64,000 nucleotides of DNA from Aequorivita lipolytica (GCF_007997135.1 NZ_VORU01000003.1:271777-335776); one strand, 5' to 3'. Positions 7,072 through 17,482 are shown, counted from the stretch's first letter. Notes: a model not told the origin generated them from the letters alone. Program-made: numbers and translations.

Positions 7072-9528
7072 ATGGGAAAATTTCAAGGGAAACTATTTGC
7101 ACTTTTATTTTACGTCCCAATGCTTTTGGGAATTTTTGGAAGTTGTGACAAAACACCGCCAAAAACAGGTACTTTAATGGATTTTGTTCCCGAGAACACT
7201 TCTGTAGTTTTCAAGATTTCAAATTTTGAAAATTTGCAGGCAGATATTGAAAACAATTCACTGCTTTCAAAGTTTGGAAAAACAGCTCCTTATTTGTTTT
7301 TTTCGGAAAATGCGGTGTTGTTAAAAAACCTGCATCCCACCACACAGAGCCTTTTCTGCATAAATAAAGTGAATGATTCTGTTTCGGCATATACTTTTAT
7401 TTCGAAACAAACGAAGAATCTTTTTCAGCCAGATTCGCTTAAAAACAAAACCATCGAAACCCTGAAATTGGACGATCAATCGTTCCAACGAATCACGATC
7501 GACAAACAAATAGCGTATTCAGCAATCATAGACAGCGTGTTTGTTGTTTCTTCTTCCCAGCAAATTTTGCTGGATATTTTAAAAGGAAAAACCGAACGTG
7601 ATGACACGTTCAAAAAAGTTTTCAACCTGCCATCTTCCAATAAATTCACAGCTTTAATCCGCGGAAATAAAGTTGCACTCAATGATTCCACAAAGGTAGC
7701 CTTCACTTCTTGGAGCGCACTGGATGTTACAATCACGCCCGAATCCTTGACTGCAACGGGAATCACGCTGGCAACCGATAGCATTCCGCAATTACTGAAT
7801 GTTTTTGAAGACCAAATACCGCAACAGAATGATGTATCTGCTTTGGTGCCGACGGATGCTTTGGGGGCTGTGAGTTTTACGTTTAACGATGCCGAAAAAT
7901 TTCAAAAAAATCTTCGGAATTTCCGTGGAGAAAAAGATGCTGTGCAAACCACAGGAATTTTTGGATCAGTAAGTGAAGTTGGGACAATTCAGTTTAAAAA
8001 CGAAACCGCTATTTTCATAAAAAGCATTGATGCAGCTTTAACGAATGATGCTTTAGCGCGATATGTTTCCGCGAAAAGTGAATTTCGGGAGATTGAAATC
8101 AGCAGTTTTAGCGAGCCCGAGTTGTTCCAAAAAACGTTTTCGCCTTTTATAAATTCAACAAAGGCAAATTATGTTTTTCAAATTGAAAATTTCTTTGTTT
8201 TTACGGAAAGTGAAATCACCGCACAGCAAATAATCAGTGATTTTCAAAACAACAACACTCTGAAAAACACTTCCTATTTTGAAAACACCGCAACAGATTT
8301 AAGTACGGCTTCTTCGTTATTGATCTTTAAAATGAAAGGTGAATTTTCCGAAACAATTTCAGGATTTTTTAATGCTGAAAGCAGCGATAATATTAAAAAC
8401 ATTTCTTTTGATGAATTTCCGCTGGCCGTGCTCCAATTTAGTTTCGACCGAAATTTTGCACACGTAACGCTGAGCTGCAAAGAAGCTGGCGCGACCGCAA
8501 AGAGTGTTTCGGGGACTGTTTCTGAAAAATTCAATTTAAAACTTGAAAATGCAGTTTTGGGCATTCCACAGATTTTCAGCAACCAAAATAATGGCAGCAA
8601 TGTGGTAGTGCAGGATATTGCCAACAAACTTTATTTTATTTCGGAAAGCGGAAAAATTCTTTGGTCCAAAAACCTCGGTTCACCTATTTTAGGAACTGTT
8701 GAAGCGGCAACTATTTCGGGAAACAAAAACTTTGCGTTTGCTACCAAAGATGCATTCTATATTTTGGACAGAAACGGGAAGGAAGCAAAAGGATTTCCCA
8801 TAAAATTTAAGGATAAAGTAACACAGCCACTTTCGGTATTCGATTATGACAACAACGGCAATTACCGTTTTATAATCGTGCAGGGCAAAGACGTGCTGAT
8901 GTATGACAAAAACGGAAAAACGGTAAAAGGTTTCGGTTTTGAAAAAGCGAAAAGCAACATCGCTCAATCTCCAATCCACATTCGGATGGGCAGCAAAGAT
9001 TATATCGTTATTGCAGAAGAAAGCGGAAAACTAAACATTTTGAGTCGTGTTGGAAAACCGCGGGTTTCAATTTCAAAAAACTTCAATTTTTCTGAAATTC
9101 CTATTGCTGAGGAAGACAATACTTTTGTTGTAATTACGAAGGAAAATACTAAGGAACGCATTTCGCAGGACGGCAAAATTTCTTCTCAAAAACTGGATGT
9201 GGGCAGCAATTATTGGTTCGCCATAAACGGCAATGTTAAAGTAACGCTGGACGATAACCTGCTTCGCATAAACGGAAAATTGGCAGAGCTGCCGCTAGGT
9301 GTTTATACAAACCCACAACTCTTCAATGTGCGTAGAAATAATTTTGTCACCATTACAGAAACACAGGAAAAAAAGGTCTATGTTTTTGACCAAAACGGAA
9401 ACGTTTTGAATGGTTTTCCGGTTTATGGAACCGCTGCTGCATCTATTGATAGCGGAAGCGGTAAAAACAATATGATTATTGCAACCAAAGGAGACGCAAA
9501 CAATTTAATTCTCTATTCAAGCAATTAA
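7072..9528 (+). CDS. large lipoprotein with C-terminal propeller-like repeats, function unknown
   Basis: 818 residues. The N-terminus has a hydrophobic leader ending GIFGSCDK, giving a likely lipidated Cys25, so the protein is expected to be anchored in the outer membrane or face the periplasm. Residues 30-480 form a mixed region beginning GTLMDFVPENTSVVFKISN, reminiscent of DUF3352-like proteins; I do not assign it firmly. Residues about 490-818 contain repeated blade-like segments (KLYFISESGKILWSK, AFYILDRNGKEAKGFP, DVLMYDKNGKTVKGFG, KVYVFDQNGNVLNGFP) of the PQQ/FG-GAP beta-propeller kind. A TATTTTTG box ends 5 nt before the ATG, so the transcript may be almost leaderless. No enzymatic motif is visible. 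Confidence 0.85.
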   Translation: MGKFQGKLFALLFYVPMLLGIFGSCDKTPPKTGTLMDFVPENTSVVFKISNFENLQADIENNSLLSKFGKTAPYLFFSENAVLLKNLHPTTQSLFCINKVNDSVSAYTFISKQTKNLFQPDSLKNKTIETLKLDDQSFQRITIDKQIAYSAIIDSVFVVSSSQQILLDILKGKTERDDTFKKVFNLPSSNKFTALIRGNKVALNDSTKVAFTSWSALDVTITPESLTATGITLATDSIPQLLNVFEDQIPQQNDVSALVPTDALGAVSFTFNDAEKFQKNLRNFRGEKDAVQTTGIFGSVSEVGTIQFKNETAIFIKSIDAALTNDALARYVSAKSEFREIEISSFSEPELFQKTFSPFINSTKANYVFQIENFFVFTESEITAQQIISDFQNNNTLKNTSYFENTATDLSTASSLLIFKMKGEFSETISGFFNAESSDNIKNISFDEFPLAVLQFSFDRNFAHVTLSCKEAGATAKSVSGTVSEKFNLKLENAVLGIPQIFSNQNNGSNVVVQDIANKLYFISESGKILWSKNLGSPILGTVEAATISGNKNFAFATKDAFYILDRNGKEAKGFPIKFKDKVTQPLSVFDYDNNGNYRFIIVQGKDVLMYDKNGKTVKGFGFEKAKSNIAQSPIHIRMGSKDYIVIAEESGKLNILSRVGKPRVSISKNFNFSEIPIAEEDNTFVVITKENTKERISQDGKISSQKLDVGSNYWFAINGNVKVTLDDNLLRINGKLAELPLGVYTNPQLFNVRRNNFVTITETQEKKVYVFDQNGNVLNGFPVYGTAAASIDSGSGKNNMIIATKGDANNLILYSSN

Positions 9529-9614
9529 TATCTAATTGCTTATGGGTTAAAAAAGTCGAGGGGTTAAAATATTTTTAACTAACTTTAAATCGCAAACCAA
9601 CTTTTTAAAACCCT

Positions 9615-12554
9615 ATGAGAGTGCTCCTCTCTATACTCCTTTTGCCATTTGCTATTGCTGCAGCTTTTGGCCAAAATGATTTGCAGGAAAAAAAACCTGC
9701 AGGCAAAGATTCCGTGACACTTTCAAAGTATCGTTTAAAAGTTACCCAAACCATCAATGCATATCCGGATAGTGCTTTGGTGTATATCAAAAAGTTTGAG
9801 GATTTTAGTACTAAGGGAAAATTTGCCAACAGTTTAGCAGATGCGGATTATCTGTATGCGCAATATTTCAGACGAATACAAAAACCAGATTCTGCGTTGG
9901 TTTATTTCAATAAAATGATAGCCAAATCTACCAAAACCAACTATTATCGTGGTTTGGCATTGGGTTACAACGGACTTTGCAGGACCTATTATTTGATTGG
10001 TGAAATTGATAAAGCCATTGAAGCCTGCAATAAAGGGCTTGAGTACACAAAAGATTTTGAAGATACGGGAAACATTGTTTTGGCTGATACTCAAAACGCA
10101 TTGGCTATAGCCTATTCCCGTCAAAACAAAATGGAAAAAGCCATTTCGCATCTGTTAGTTGTAGACTCCATCCAAAAAAAGGAACCGCTTCGGGAAGATG
10201 TTATTGCTGCGGCATACCAAAGTTTGGGCAATATTTATTTAGAACTGAAAGAATACAATTCCGCAGAAGCATATTATTTAAAAGCGAACAAAGAATTTGA
10301 AAAAATTCCGGGTGCTGGAACTTTCTATTTCAACACCACCAATGTTTTTTTGGGGCAGGTTTATTATCACAAAGGGCAACTTGAAAAAGCAGACAACCTT
10401 TTAACCAACACGCTAGTTTTCTTTCAACAAATAAAAGATGAACGTACCATTGCTGAAATAAACAATTATTTGGGACTTGTGAATTTTGAAAAGGGGAATC
10501 TTGAAAAGGCCGAGATGTATTTTCAAAATTCATTGGATTTTCAAAAAAAGAACGATTATAATCTTGAGGCGGCAGAATCAGCCATTCAGCTTGGAAAATT
10601 GAATATTCAAAGAGGAAAAGCATCTCAAGCAATTAATTTCCTCCAAAGTGCACTCGATCATAACCTCGAAATAAAAAATGGAACCATAAACCAAAAGGCA
10701 CATTCATTACTTGCGGAAGCATACGCCCTGCAAGGAAATTACAAAGCAGCATTCACCAACTCGCAAATTGCTACAAAAATAAAAGATTCCATCCAGCAAG
10801 CCCAAAGTGCTGAAAAAATAAAGGAAATAGAAGGCATTTATCAAACCGAAAGCCGCGATAGGGAAATTTCATTGTTAACCACAAAAAATGAGTTGGTGGA
10901 ACAGCAAAAGAAAAATCAGCGCAATTTACTTTGGGGAATTGTAACAATCATTGCTATTGCTGGTGTTTTTATATTTTTTCAGTTTAGAAATCGACAAAAA
11001 ACCACAAAAAAATTGCGGGAGCTAGATACTGCAAAATCTACGTTTTTCGCAAATATTTCGCATGAATTCCGAACTCCGCTAACCTTAATAAATGGTCCCA
11101 TTGAAGACCATCTTGTTTCAGACAAACTTTCTCAAACCGAACGCAAAAACTTTAAATCTGCGCTAAGGAATACACAAAGATTAAAAGATTTGGTGGATCA
11201 GCTTTTGGCTTTGGCAAGGCTGGAAAGTGGAAACTTAAAGTTGAATATACAGCAAGCTAATTTGCCTAAGTTCATTATTGCACAAGCGGAAGCTTTTTCT
11301 TTTAGCTGCGATGAAAAAAACATAACGTTTACTATTGAATTGGAAAAAGATGAAATAGAAGATTGGTTTGACCAAGATGTTTTGGAAAATATAATTTATA
11401 ATTTGATGGGCAACGCCATAAAGTATTCCCCTGAAAATGGAATTATAAAACTGATAGGAAAAAGACAGCGCGAAAAATATAAAATTTCAGTAATCAATTC
11501 AGGAAATTATATTGCTTTAGATCAGCAACAAAAAATCTTCACCCGATTTTATCAAACCGACACCAAAAACCCCGGAACCGGGATTGGTCTGGCACTGACG
11601 AAAGATTTAACTGAAATCCACAAAGGGACAATTTCAGTAAAAAGTGAACAAAATGGCATCACGGAATTTACAGTAATACTGTCTGTGAACAAAAACGCTT
11701 TTGAGGAAAACCAGATTTTTTACGAAAGCCCCGAAAAGGAAAGTATGGCAACACTTCCGTTTGTCGAAAAATTTATTGAAAAAGAAATCATCTTGCCCGA
11801 AGACGCCCCAGTAATTTTAGTGATAGACGATAATATGGACATTCGAGACTATGTAAGCTCCATCTTTGAAAACACCTCCACTGTTCATAAAGCCTGCAAT
11901 GGAAAAGAAGGTTTTGTTATAGCCTTAAAGGAAATCCCAGACATTGTAATAAGCGATGTTATGATGCCCGAAGAAGACGGTTTCACTTTCACAAAGCATT
12001 TAAAGGAAAACCAACTAACCTCGCACATTCCGGTTATTCTGCTCACGGCAAAAACACAAGTTACCTCCAAACTTGAAGCAATGGGCATTGGTGCCGATGC
12101 CTATATTACAAAACCCTTCAACAGCCAATTACTGAAAGCAATTGTTGAAAACCTTATAGAAAACCGAAGAAAGTTACAACAGCGTTTTGCGCAGGAAGTA
12201 GTTTTGATGCCCAAGGATATTTCAGTCTCTTCTGCGGATGAATCATTTTTGGAACGACTTCAAAAAGTTTTGGATGAAAATATTACCGATTCAGAATTCA
12301 GTATTGAAAATTTTGGATGCGAAATGGGCGTGAGCCGCATGCAACTGCACCGCAAACTGAAAGCACTCACTGGCCAGTCTACCTCAGAATTTTTGAGAAC
12401 CCAACGTTTAAAAATTGCGGCAAGAATACTTCGCGAAAAGAAAATACCCATTTCCGAAGTAGGTTATACTGTTGGTTTTAACGATCCCTCGTATTTCACC
12501 AAGTGTTTCAAACAGGAGTTTGGTAGCTCCCCTTCAGAATATATTTCAAAATGA
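9615..12554 (+). CDS. one-protein hybrid two-component regulator (TPR / histidine kinase / receiver / AraC)
   Basis: A 979-residue signalling protein joining sensing, phosphorelay and DNA binding. In order: signal peptide (about 1-19, ending AAAFG-Gln), tetratricopeptide repeats from about 40 to 400 (periplasmic), one membrane span near 438-458 (GIVTIIAIAGVFIFF), a HisKA helix with phospho-acceptor His483 in ISHEFRTPLTL, and an HATPase_c domain with GNAIKYSPENG (N box) and GTGIGLAL (G box). A receiver domain follows, VILVIDDNMD to ITKPF, with Asp781 in VISDVMMPEEDG, and finally an AraC-type helix-turn-helix (about 870-979, ending GFNDPSYFTKCFKQEFG). Regulators of this layout usually control neighbouring genes; the OmpA gene downstream is a candidate target, by inference only. 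Confidence 0.94.
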   Translation: MRVLLSILLLPFAIAAAFGQNDLQEKKPAGKDSVTLSKYRLKVTQTINAYPDSALVYIKKFEDFSTKGKFANSLADADYLYAQYFRRIQKPDSALVYFNKMIAKSTKTNYYRGLALGYNGLCRTYYLIGEIDKAIEACNKGLEYTKDFEDTGNIVLADTQNALAIAYSRQNKMEKAISHLLVVDSIQKKEPLREDVIAAAYQSLGNIYLELKEYNSAEAYYLKANKEFEKIPGAGTFYFNTTNVFLGQVYYHKGQLEKADNLLTNTLVFFQQIKDERTIAEINNYLGLVNFEKGNLEKAEMYFQNSLDFQKKNDYNLEAAESAIQLGKLNIQRGKASQAINFLQSALDHNLEIKNGTINQKAHSLLAEAYALQGNYKAAFTNSQIATKIKDSIQQAQSAEKIKEIEGIYQTESRDREISLLTTKNELVEQQKKNQRNLLWGIVTIIAIAGVFIFFQFRNRQKTTKKLRELDTAKSTFFANISHEFRTPLTLINGPIEDHLVSDKLSQTERKNFKSALRNTQRLKDLVDQLLALARLESGNLKLNIQQANLPKFIIAQAEAFSFSCDEKNITFTIELEKDEIEDWFDQDVLENIIYNLMGNAIKYSPENGIIKLIGKRQREKYKISVINSGNYIALDQQQKIFTRFYQTDTKNPGTGIGLALTKDLTEIHKGTISVKSEQNGITEFTVILSVNKNAFEENQIFYESPEKESMATLPFVEKFIEKEIILPEDAPVILVIDDNMDIRDYVSSIFENTSTVHKACNGKEGFVIALKEIPDIVISDVMMPEEDGFTFTKHLKENQLTSHIPVILLTAKTQVTSKLEAMGIGADAYITKPFNSQLLKAIVENLIENRRKLQQRFAQEVVLMPKDISVSSADESFLERLQKVLDENITDSEFSIENFGCEMGVSRMQLHRKLKALTGQSTSEFLRTQRLKIAARILREKKIPISEVGYTVGFNDPSYFTKCFKQEFGSSPSEYISK

Positions 12555-12842
12555 AAATGTACCCCACCTTCAGGCATTGTAAATAAAGGGTTGTTACATA
12601 TGTCATAGCATTAGTTACAAAATTTACAGGCTCTTTATCAGTTTCCTGCTACTTTTATTTCTCCTTTATTTCCCGTTATGAAAAAAAGAAAACAATATTC
12701 TGGCAACCTGGAAATTGTATCGGGAAAACAGATTTTTTCAACATAAATAATCTGGTAAAAGGAATTTATACATTAAAATAATGCTCAATAATAAAGTGAT
12801 AAAAGAAGTAATCTTTAAAAAATAAACCCTAAAAATAATCTT

Positions 12843-14141
12843 ATGAAAACAGTTATAACCATTTTATTCATTTGTATTTGCAGTTTGTGTAACGCCCAAT
12901 TTTTGGACAAACTGGGGAAAAGAGCAGAGCGCGCCGTAGAGCGCACCGTGGAAAATCGTGTGGACCGTGAAGCTACCAAAAGTACTGACCGAGCTTTGGA
13001 CACCTTAATAGATGGGCCTAAAAAATCCAAAAAAGAACAGCGGCGAGAAAGTAAAAATAAACAGAAAGACGGTGGGAATGTTATTGGTGGGAATGATTCC
13101 AATACCAACAACCAAAATAATGGGCAAAACCAACCTTCATATTCTGTTAGTTCAAATTTCGATTTTGAACCTGGAAACGTTGTAATTTTTGAAGACAATT
13201 TCAACCGTGACAATGCAGGCGATTTTCCAGCAAAATGGGATACCAATGGTTCTGGGGAAATTGTAACCATCAATGGGGAAAAATGGTTCCGACTTTCAAA
13301 TAGTGCGATGTTTATTCCAATGGTAGCGCAAAAGCTTCCTGAAAACTACACTATAGAATTTGATCTTTTCACTTCAGGTTTAGATAACAGTACCAGCTCT
13401 CAGGCCATGCTAACATTATATTTATCAGATAACGGCAAATATAAAAGGGGAAATACTTGGAGTATGGTTGAACTTTCGCCCTGTCAATTTATAACCTCAC
13501 AAGGCTCTGTAGAAAAGGTGGTAAATGGAACTCGTGAAATACGAAATGGGATAAATAAAGATCTCAGAAAAGCGATAAATGGCAAATCAAAAATTTCCAT
13601 TTCAGTAAATAAGTCCAGAATGAGAGTCTGGATGAACGACGACAAAATTGTGGATATTCCAAGGCTTGTAGGCGAAGGAATTACAAATTTTAAAATGGCT
13701 ACCAGAGACCTTCGGGGCATAACTGGGTTAGACGAAATACACATAAATAATTTTAGAATAGCCAAAACAGGTCAAGACGAAAGAAGCAAATTACTAACCG
13801 AAGGAAGGCTCTCAACCAACGCCATTCTTTTTAATACAGGTTCCGCAACCATAAAAAGTGGGAGTGAAGCCATTTTAAAAGAAGTAGGCGAAGCTATGCA
13901 GAGCGCGACAGATATGCGCATTATGATCGTGGGCCATACCGATGCCGATGGAGATGCCAATAGCAACTTAAAACTTTCAGAAGAGCGTGCAAAATCGGTT
14001 CGGCAGGAGCTTGTTAACAAATACGGTATTTCTATGGGACGAATCCAAACCGATGGCAAAGGGGAATCTAGTCCTGTAGCCGATAACAACAGCAGCTCTG
14101 GAAAAGAACAGAACCGTAGAGTAGAATTTATTAAACTTTAA
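12843..14141 (+). CDS. OmpA-family outer-membrane/peptidoglycan-binding protein
   Basis: 432 residues. Signal peptide MKTVITILFICICSLCNAQ. A charged Lys/Arg and Asn/Gln-rich linker (residues 20-100) is followed by a beta-rich region about 110-300 (FEDNFNRDNAGDFPAKWD, then FRLSNSAMFIPM) that looks like a LamG/concanavalin-type jelly roll. The C-terminal OmpA domain (about 320-432) includes ILFNTGSATIKSGSEAIL, IMIVGHTDADGD and LSEERAKSVRQELV, the residues that bind peptidoglycan diaminopimelate. It probably anchors an extracytoplasmic domain to the cell wall. The 280 bp before it hold no gene. Confidence 0.88.
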   Translation: MKTVITILFICICSLCNAQFLDKLGKRAERAVERTVENRVDREATKSTDRALDTLIDGPKKSKKEQRRESKNKQKDGGNVIGGNDSNTNNQNNGQNQPSYSVSSNFDFEPGNVVIFEDNFNRDNAGDFPAKWDTNGSGEIVTINGEKWFRLSNSAMFIPMVAQKLPENYTIEFDLFTSGLDNSTSSQAMLTLYLSDNGKYKRGNTWSMVELSPCQFITSQGSVEKVVNGTREIRNGINKDLRKAINGKSKISISVNKSRMRVWMNDDKIVDIPRLVGEGITNFKMATRDLRGITGLDEIHINNFRIAKTGQDERSKLLTEGRLSTNAILFNTGSATIKSGSEAILKEVGEAMQSATDMRIMIVGHTDADGDANSNLKLSEERAKSVRQELVNKYGISMGRIQTDGKGESSPVADNNSSSGKEQNRRVEFIKL

Positions 14142-14162
14142 AATAATTAAATTAGAAACATT

Positions 14163-14849
14163 ATGACAAAACTTTTAATTTCTTTCGCAGCCCTCATCTT
14201 AACTGTATCCATCGCGAGTTCGCAAACTGGTTGTAGTAAATTTTATCCTTTTACTGAAGGTACAAAAGCAGAGATAACCTCCTATGGAAAAAAGGGTAAA
14301 ATAGCCGCTGTGGTAGATTATACCATTTTAAAAACAACCAAAAAATCTGAAGGCGAAGTTGCGAATATGCAGTCTTCTGTCAAGGATGAAAAAGGTGAGC
14401 TAATAGCGGAAACCAATTATGACGTTACCTGCGATGGCACCAAAATATCCATAGATTACAACTCTATGGTTAGCCCAATGATGATGGAACAATTCAAAAA
14501 TATGGAATATGACATAAGCGGAATAGATTTGGAAATACCCAACAACCTGTCTGTGGGTTAAACGCTTCCAGATGCTGAAATGAATATGAAGATAAGTATG
14601 AGTGGGATAAATATGAATATGGATTTAACAATTTCAAATAGAAAAGTGATTGGAAAGGAAGATGTAACAACTCCCGCTGGTACTTTTAGTTGCTTTGTAA
14701 TAACCTATGATATGAGTACCAAAATGGGAATCACCCAAACAAGCAGTTCCAAACAATGGATTGCCGAAGGCGTGGGTATGGTGAAACAAGAGGATTATCA
14801 GAAAGGCAAAGTATCTTCGAGTAGTTTACTTACTAAATTTTCAAAATAA
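14163..14849 (+). pseudogene. TapB/DUF3108-like secreted protein interrupted by an in-frame TAA
   Basis: The frame starting at ATG 14163 (signal peptide MTKLLISFAALILTVSIASSQ, then TGCSKFYPFTEGTKAEITSY) stops at TAA 14559-14561 after LEIPNNLSVG. It continues in the same frame with TLPDAEMNMKISMSGINMNM to a natural stop at 14849. The pieces read as one 228-residue protein. The stop replaces one codon in NNLSVG-x-TLPDAEM, where CAA (Gln) is the simplest ancestor by a single C-to-T change; relatives have G-Q-x-LPD at this point. The downstream piece has its own ATG (14580) but would lack a signal peptide. It follows the OmpA gene by 21 bp and is probably co-transcribed. Pseudogene, recent mutation, sequencing error or readthrough are all possible. 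Confidence 0.75.
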
Positions 14850-14882
14850 ATTTACACCAGATTAAATTTCAAAAACCGGTGC

Positions 14883-15596
14883 TTAGGCTTCGGTTTTTTC
14901 TTTTACTTCCGCTTCAAAAAGAATTAAAAAATGCTTCAACAGTTTTTCCTTTACCTCTTCCATTAAAACTTCGGCCTTTCCCAGCTCAACGTTTAAGGAG
15001 GTAACTGCCTTATCTTTTATACCACAGGGAACCATGTAATCAAAATAGCCCAAATCAGTATTCACATTCAATGCAAAACCGTGCATGGTTACCCAGCGAC
15101 TTGCTCTCACACCCATTGCACAGATTTTTCTTGCAAAAGGTGTTCCCACATCTAACCAAACACCGGTCTCCCCTTTGCTGCGTTCCGCTTTAAGACCGTA
15201 TTCACCCAAGGTTAGAATAATCATTTCTTCCAGTAAACGCATATATTTATGGATATCTGTAAAGAAATTTTCTAAATCCAGAATGGGATAGCCTACAATT
15301 TGCCCAGGGCCGTGATAAGTAATATCCCCTCCTCGGTTTATTTTGTAAAATGAGGCGTTTACTTCTTTTAGTTTTTCTTCAGAAATGAGCAAGTTCTCAA
15401 TGTGGCCGCTCTTTCCCAGTGTATAAACGTGCGGATGCTCAACGAGCAAAAGATAGTTGGGAGTTTCACACGATACGTTTTCTTTTTTATTAGTGCTTTT
15501 TAGCTGTAGAATATTTTGAAAAAGCGATTCCTGGAAATCCCATGTTTCTTTATAATCTTTAAGACCTAAATCATTAACTTGGATATATTTGTTCAA
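14883..15596 (-). CDS. lipB: lipoyl(octanoyl) transferase
   Basis: Transfers octanoyl from acyl carrier protein to lipoyl domains of dehydrogenase complexes such as pyruvate dehydrogenase (pdhB lies at 40.8 kb). Motifs are RGGDITYHGPGQIVGYPI, KICAMGVRASRWVTMHGFAL and MVPCGIKDKAV. Counted from the longer start, the thioester-forming Cys is residue 198 and the catalytic Lys residue 164. There is no ATG ahead of the conserved region: TTG at 15617 (244 residues) and TTG at 15596 (237 residues) are the options. The shorter one gives NKYIQVNDLG at the N-terminus as in relatives. It is the last gene of a minus-strand group after the 606-residue T9SS protein, only 13-34 bp away. Confidence 0.93.
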   Translation of the reverse strand: MNKYIQVNDLGLKDYKETWDFQESLFQNILQLKSTNKKENVSCETPNYLLLVEHPHVYTLGKSGHIENLLISEEKLKEVNASFYKINRGGDITYHGPGQIVGYPILDLENFFTDIHKYMRLLEEMIILTLGEYGLKAERSKGETGVWLDVGTPFARKICAMGVRASRWVTMHGFALNVNTDLGYFDYMVPCGIKDKAVTSLNVELGKAEVLMEEVKEKLLKHFLILFEAEVKEKTEA

Positions 15597-15629
15597 AAAG
15601 TTGTTTTTTGATTCCAACTACAAATATAT

Positions 15630-17450
15630 CTATTCTTTGATTAATGTTTTTGTAATTATTTCGCCATCTTGAAAAACAACCTTTACATAATAAATGCCAG
15701 TTATAAGATTACTCAAATCAACTTCTGCGTTTTTTGCATCAGTCATTTTAAAGATTCCAGAACGTTGAATAGCACTAAATGGATTTGAAATCTCCCAGCT
15801 ATACATATTTTCTTCACTCAACATATTTAATAAACCAGAGGTTGGATTTGGATGCAAAATTAGAATCTTTTCTTTTTGTGAATCAGAATCTTCATTGCTT
15901 TTGGTTAAACCATCTTCATTTATAATTGGAGGAATAGTACAACCTTGTATAAAAGCTCTGAAATCAGATCCTGATTTTGCATTGAATCCAGGTTTTAAAA
16001 ATACTGTAACCCCTGCATCATATTCGGCACTTCCTCCATTGAAAATAATGTTCGTTGCGGTAATGGTATTTAAAGCTGATTGAATATCATTCTCTCCGGA
16101 AAGAACGTTTTCAGTGATAATAAGATTATTTACACATTGAGGTAGTTCAGGAATTAAAGTGGGAAATACATACCCATTCTTGACACCTAAAGGTGCGTTT
16201 ATATAAGAAATTGGATTATTTGAGGTATTCCAAACATCAGGATTGTTAATGACACCCCAGTCGTCAGATTCATATGGATTTGGGTAATTCTGATAACCAA
16301 AACTCACATCGACATAATTACCATTATCAGATTGATAGTTTAAAATAAGATATATTTTATTGTTTATTGCTAATTGTAAATTAGCACTCATGTAATCGCT
16401 TAATAGTGGGAAATCATATCCAGAGGAATTGGCTCCGTACAATTGCCCTGTAGAAATATTATACATGCATAAGCCGCTGGCTAATATATATGGTCCAGAT
16501 GTGCCTGATGTAGCGTTGCTACCAATGAAATATATAATGTTGCTATTAGGGGAGAATTCTAAGCTATTAAGATTTATTGATTGGTCGCTATAATTATGTA
16601 ATGGTGGGGCGGTGGCTAAAATATTTATAGGATTTATTATTTGTCCCGTCGAATTATTAAAATTATATAAAATATAATCGGCTCCAGCAATTCCATTAGT
16701 TCGATAATTAATTAAAAACTGTCCATTTGGCGATATTTTTATAGGCCCAGATTTATTAATGCCTGGGCCAGTACTTGTTACAGGATTATTTAACTGGACC
16801 CCATTTGAATCAACTTTATATGAATAGAAATTCCCATTAGCAGAAGTAATTAACCAAAAGAATGTGCCATTATTACTAACTGCGGATGTTAGGCCTAAAG
16901 TAGGATTATTTGAAATCATATTATTTTTTGAGATAACAACACCAACTCCTGAAGACATATCAACTTCTGCATACCTAAGGCCAAAATCCCGATAATTATT
17001 TCCATTATATGGACAGTCGGTATACCTTGAATTAACATTGGAAAAAACATAATAGTGACTATTACTATTTGGTTTTGGTAATATCATAACGCCTTGATAT
17101 GTCATATTTCCCCCACAAATAGCTGCAGAATCATAAAATGCTTGTAAATTTGGATCATTGCTTGGGTCTCCTTGAAGATAATTCCCATTAGGCATTAAAT
17201 TCCCGTTTTTGTCAAAAATTGAAATACCATTGGAATAGAATAATAATTGTCCAGTGTTTTTATCACTAATGGAGGCAGTTACATATTTGTTATAATATCC
17301 GAGTTGAGAATTTGTGAATCCGTTTGTGTTTATTATCCATTTATTTTGACCAAATACCCAAGTCTCATTTTCACGCTGTCCGTAAATTGGCGAAAATAGG
17401 AGCGCAAACGCCGTCAAAGCCAATAAGTTTTTATATATAAGAGTTCTCAT
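15630..17450 (-). CDS. T9SS-exported surface/secreted protein, function unknown
   Basis: 606 residues. Signal peptide MRTLIYKNLLALTAFALLFS, then IYGQ. The body opens ENETWVFGQNKWIINTNGF and is rich in Asn, Ser and Gly with repeating short blades (GQLLFYSNGISIFDKNGNLM, GQLYGANSSGYDF), consistent with a WD40-like propeller (about 25-400). A segment near 450-500 (NNLIITENVLSGENDIQ, then FLKPGFNAKSGSDFRAFI) is a common flavobacterial adhesin-like module. The C-terminus (about 530-606) is a type A T9SS sorting domain with LILHPNPTSGLLNM and GIYYVKVVFQDGEIITKTLI. It lies 32 bp after the 341-residue gene on the same strand. Confidence 0.85.
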   Translation of the reverse strand: MRTLIYKNLLALTAFALLFSPIYGQRENETWVFGQNKWIINTNGFTNSQLGYYNKYVTASISDKNTGQLLFYSNGISIFDKNGNLMPNGNYLQGDPSNDPNLQAFYDSAAICGGNMTYQGVMILPKPNSNSHYYVFSNVNSRYTDCPYNGNNYRDFGLRYAEVDMSSGVGVVISKNNMISNNPTLGLTSAVSNNGTFFWLITSANGNFYSYKVDSNGVQLNNPVTSTGPGINKSGPIKISPNGQFLINYRTNGIAGADYILYNFNNSTGQIINPINILATAPPLHNYSDQSINLNSLEFSPNSNIIYFIGSNATSGTSGPYILASGLCMYNISTGQLYGANSSGYDFPLLSDYMSANLQLAINNKIYLILNYQSDNGNYVDVSFGYQNYPNPYESDDWGVINNPDVWNTSNNPISYINAPLGVKNGYVFPTLIPELPQCVNNLIITENVLSGENDIQSALNTITATNIIFNGGSAEYDAGVTVFLKPGFNAKSGSDFRAFIQGCTIPPIINEDGLTKSNEDSDSQKEKILILHPNPTSGLLNMLSEENMYSWEISNPFSAIQRSGIFKMTDAKNAEVDLSNLITGIYYVKVVFQDGEIITKTLIKE

Positions 17451-17482
17451 AACATTATATTTTTAGATTAATGAAGAGGGGT

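Noticed and set aside
12660..12790. Small ORF MKKRKQYSGNLEIVSGKQIF
   Set aside because: Only about 22 residues, no leader or terminator support, in the 280-bp gap before the OmpA gene.
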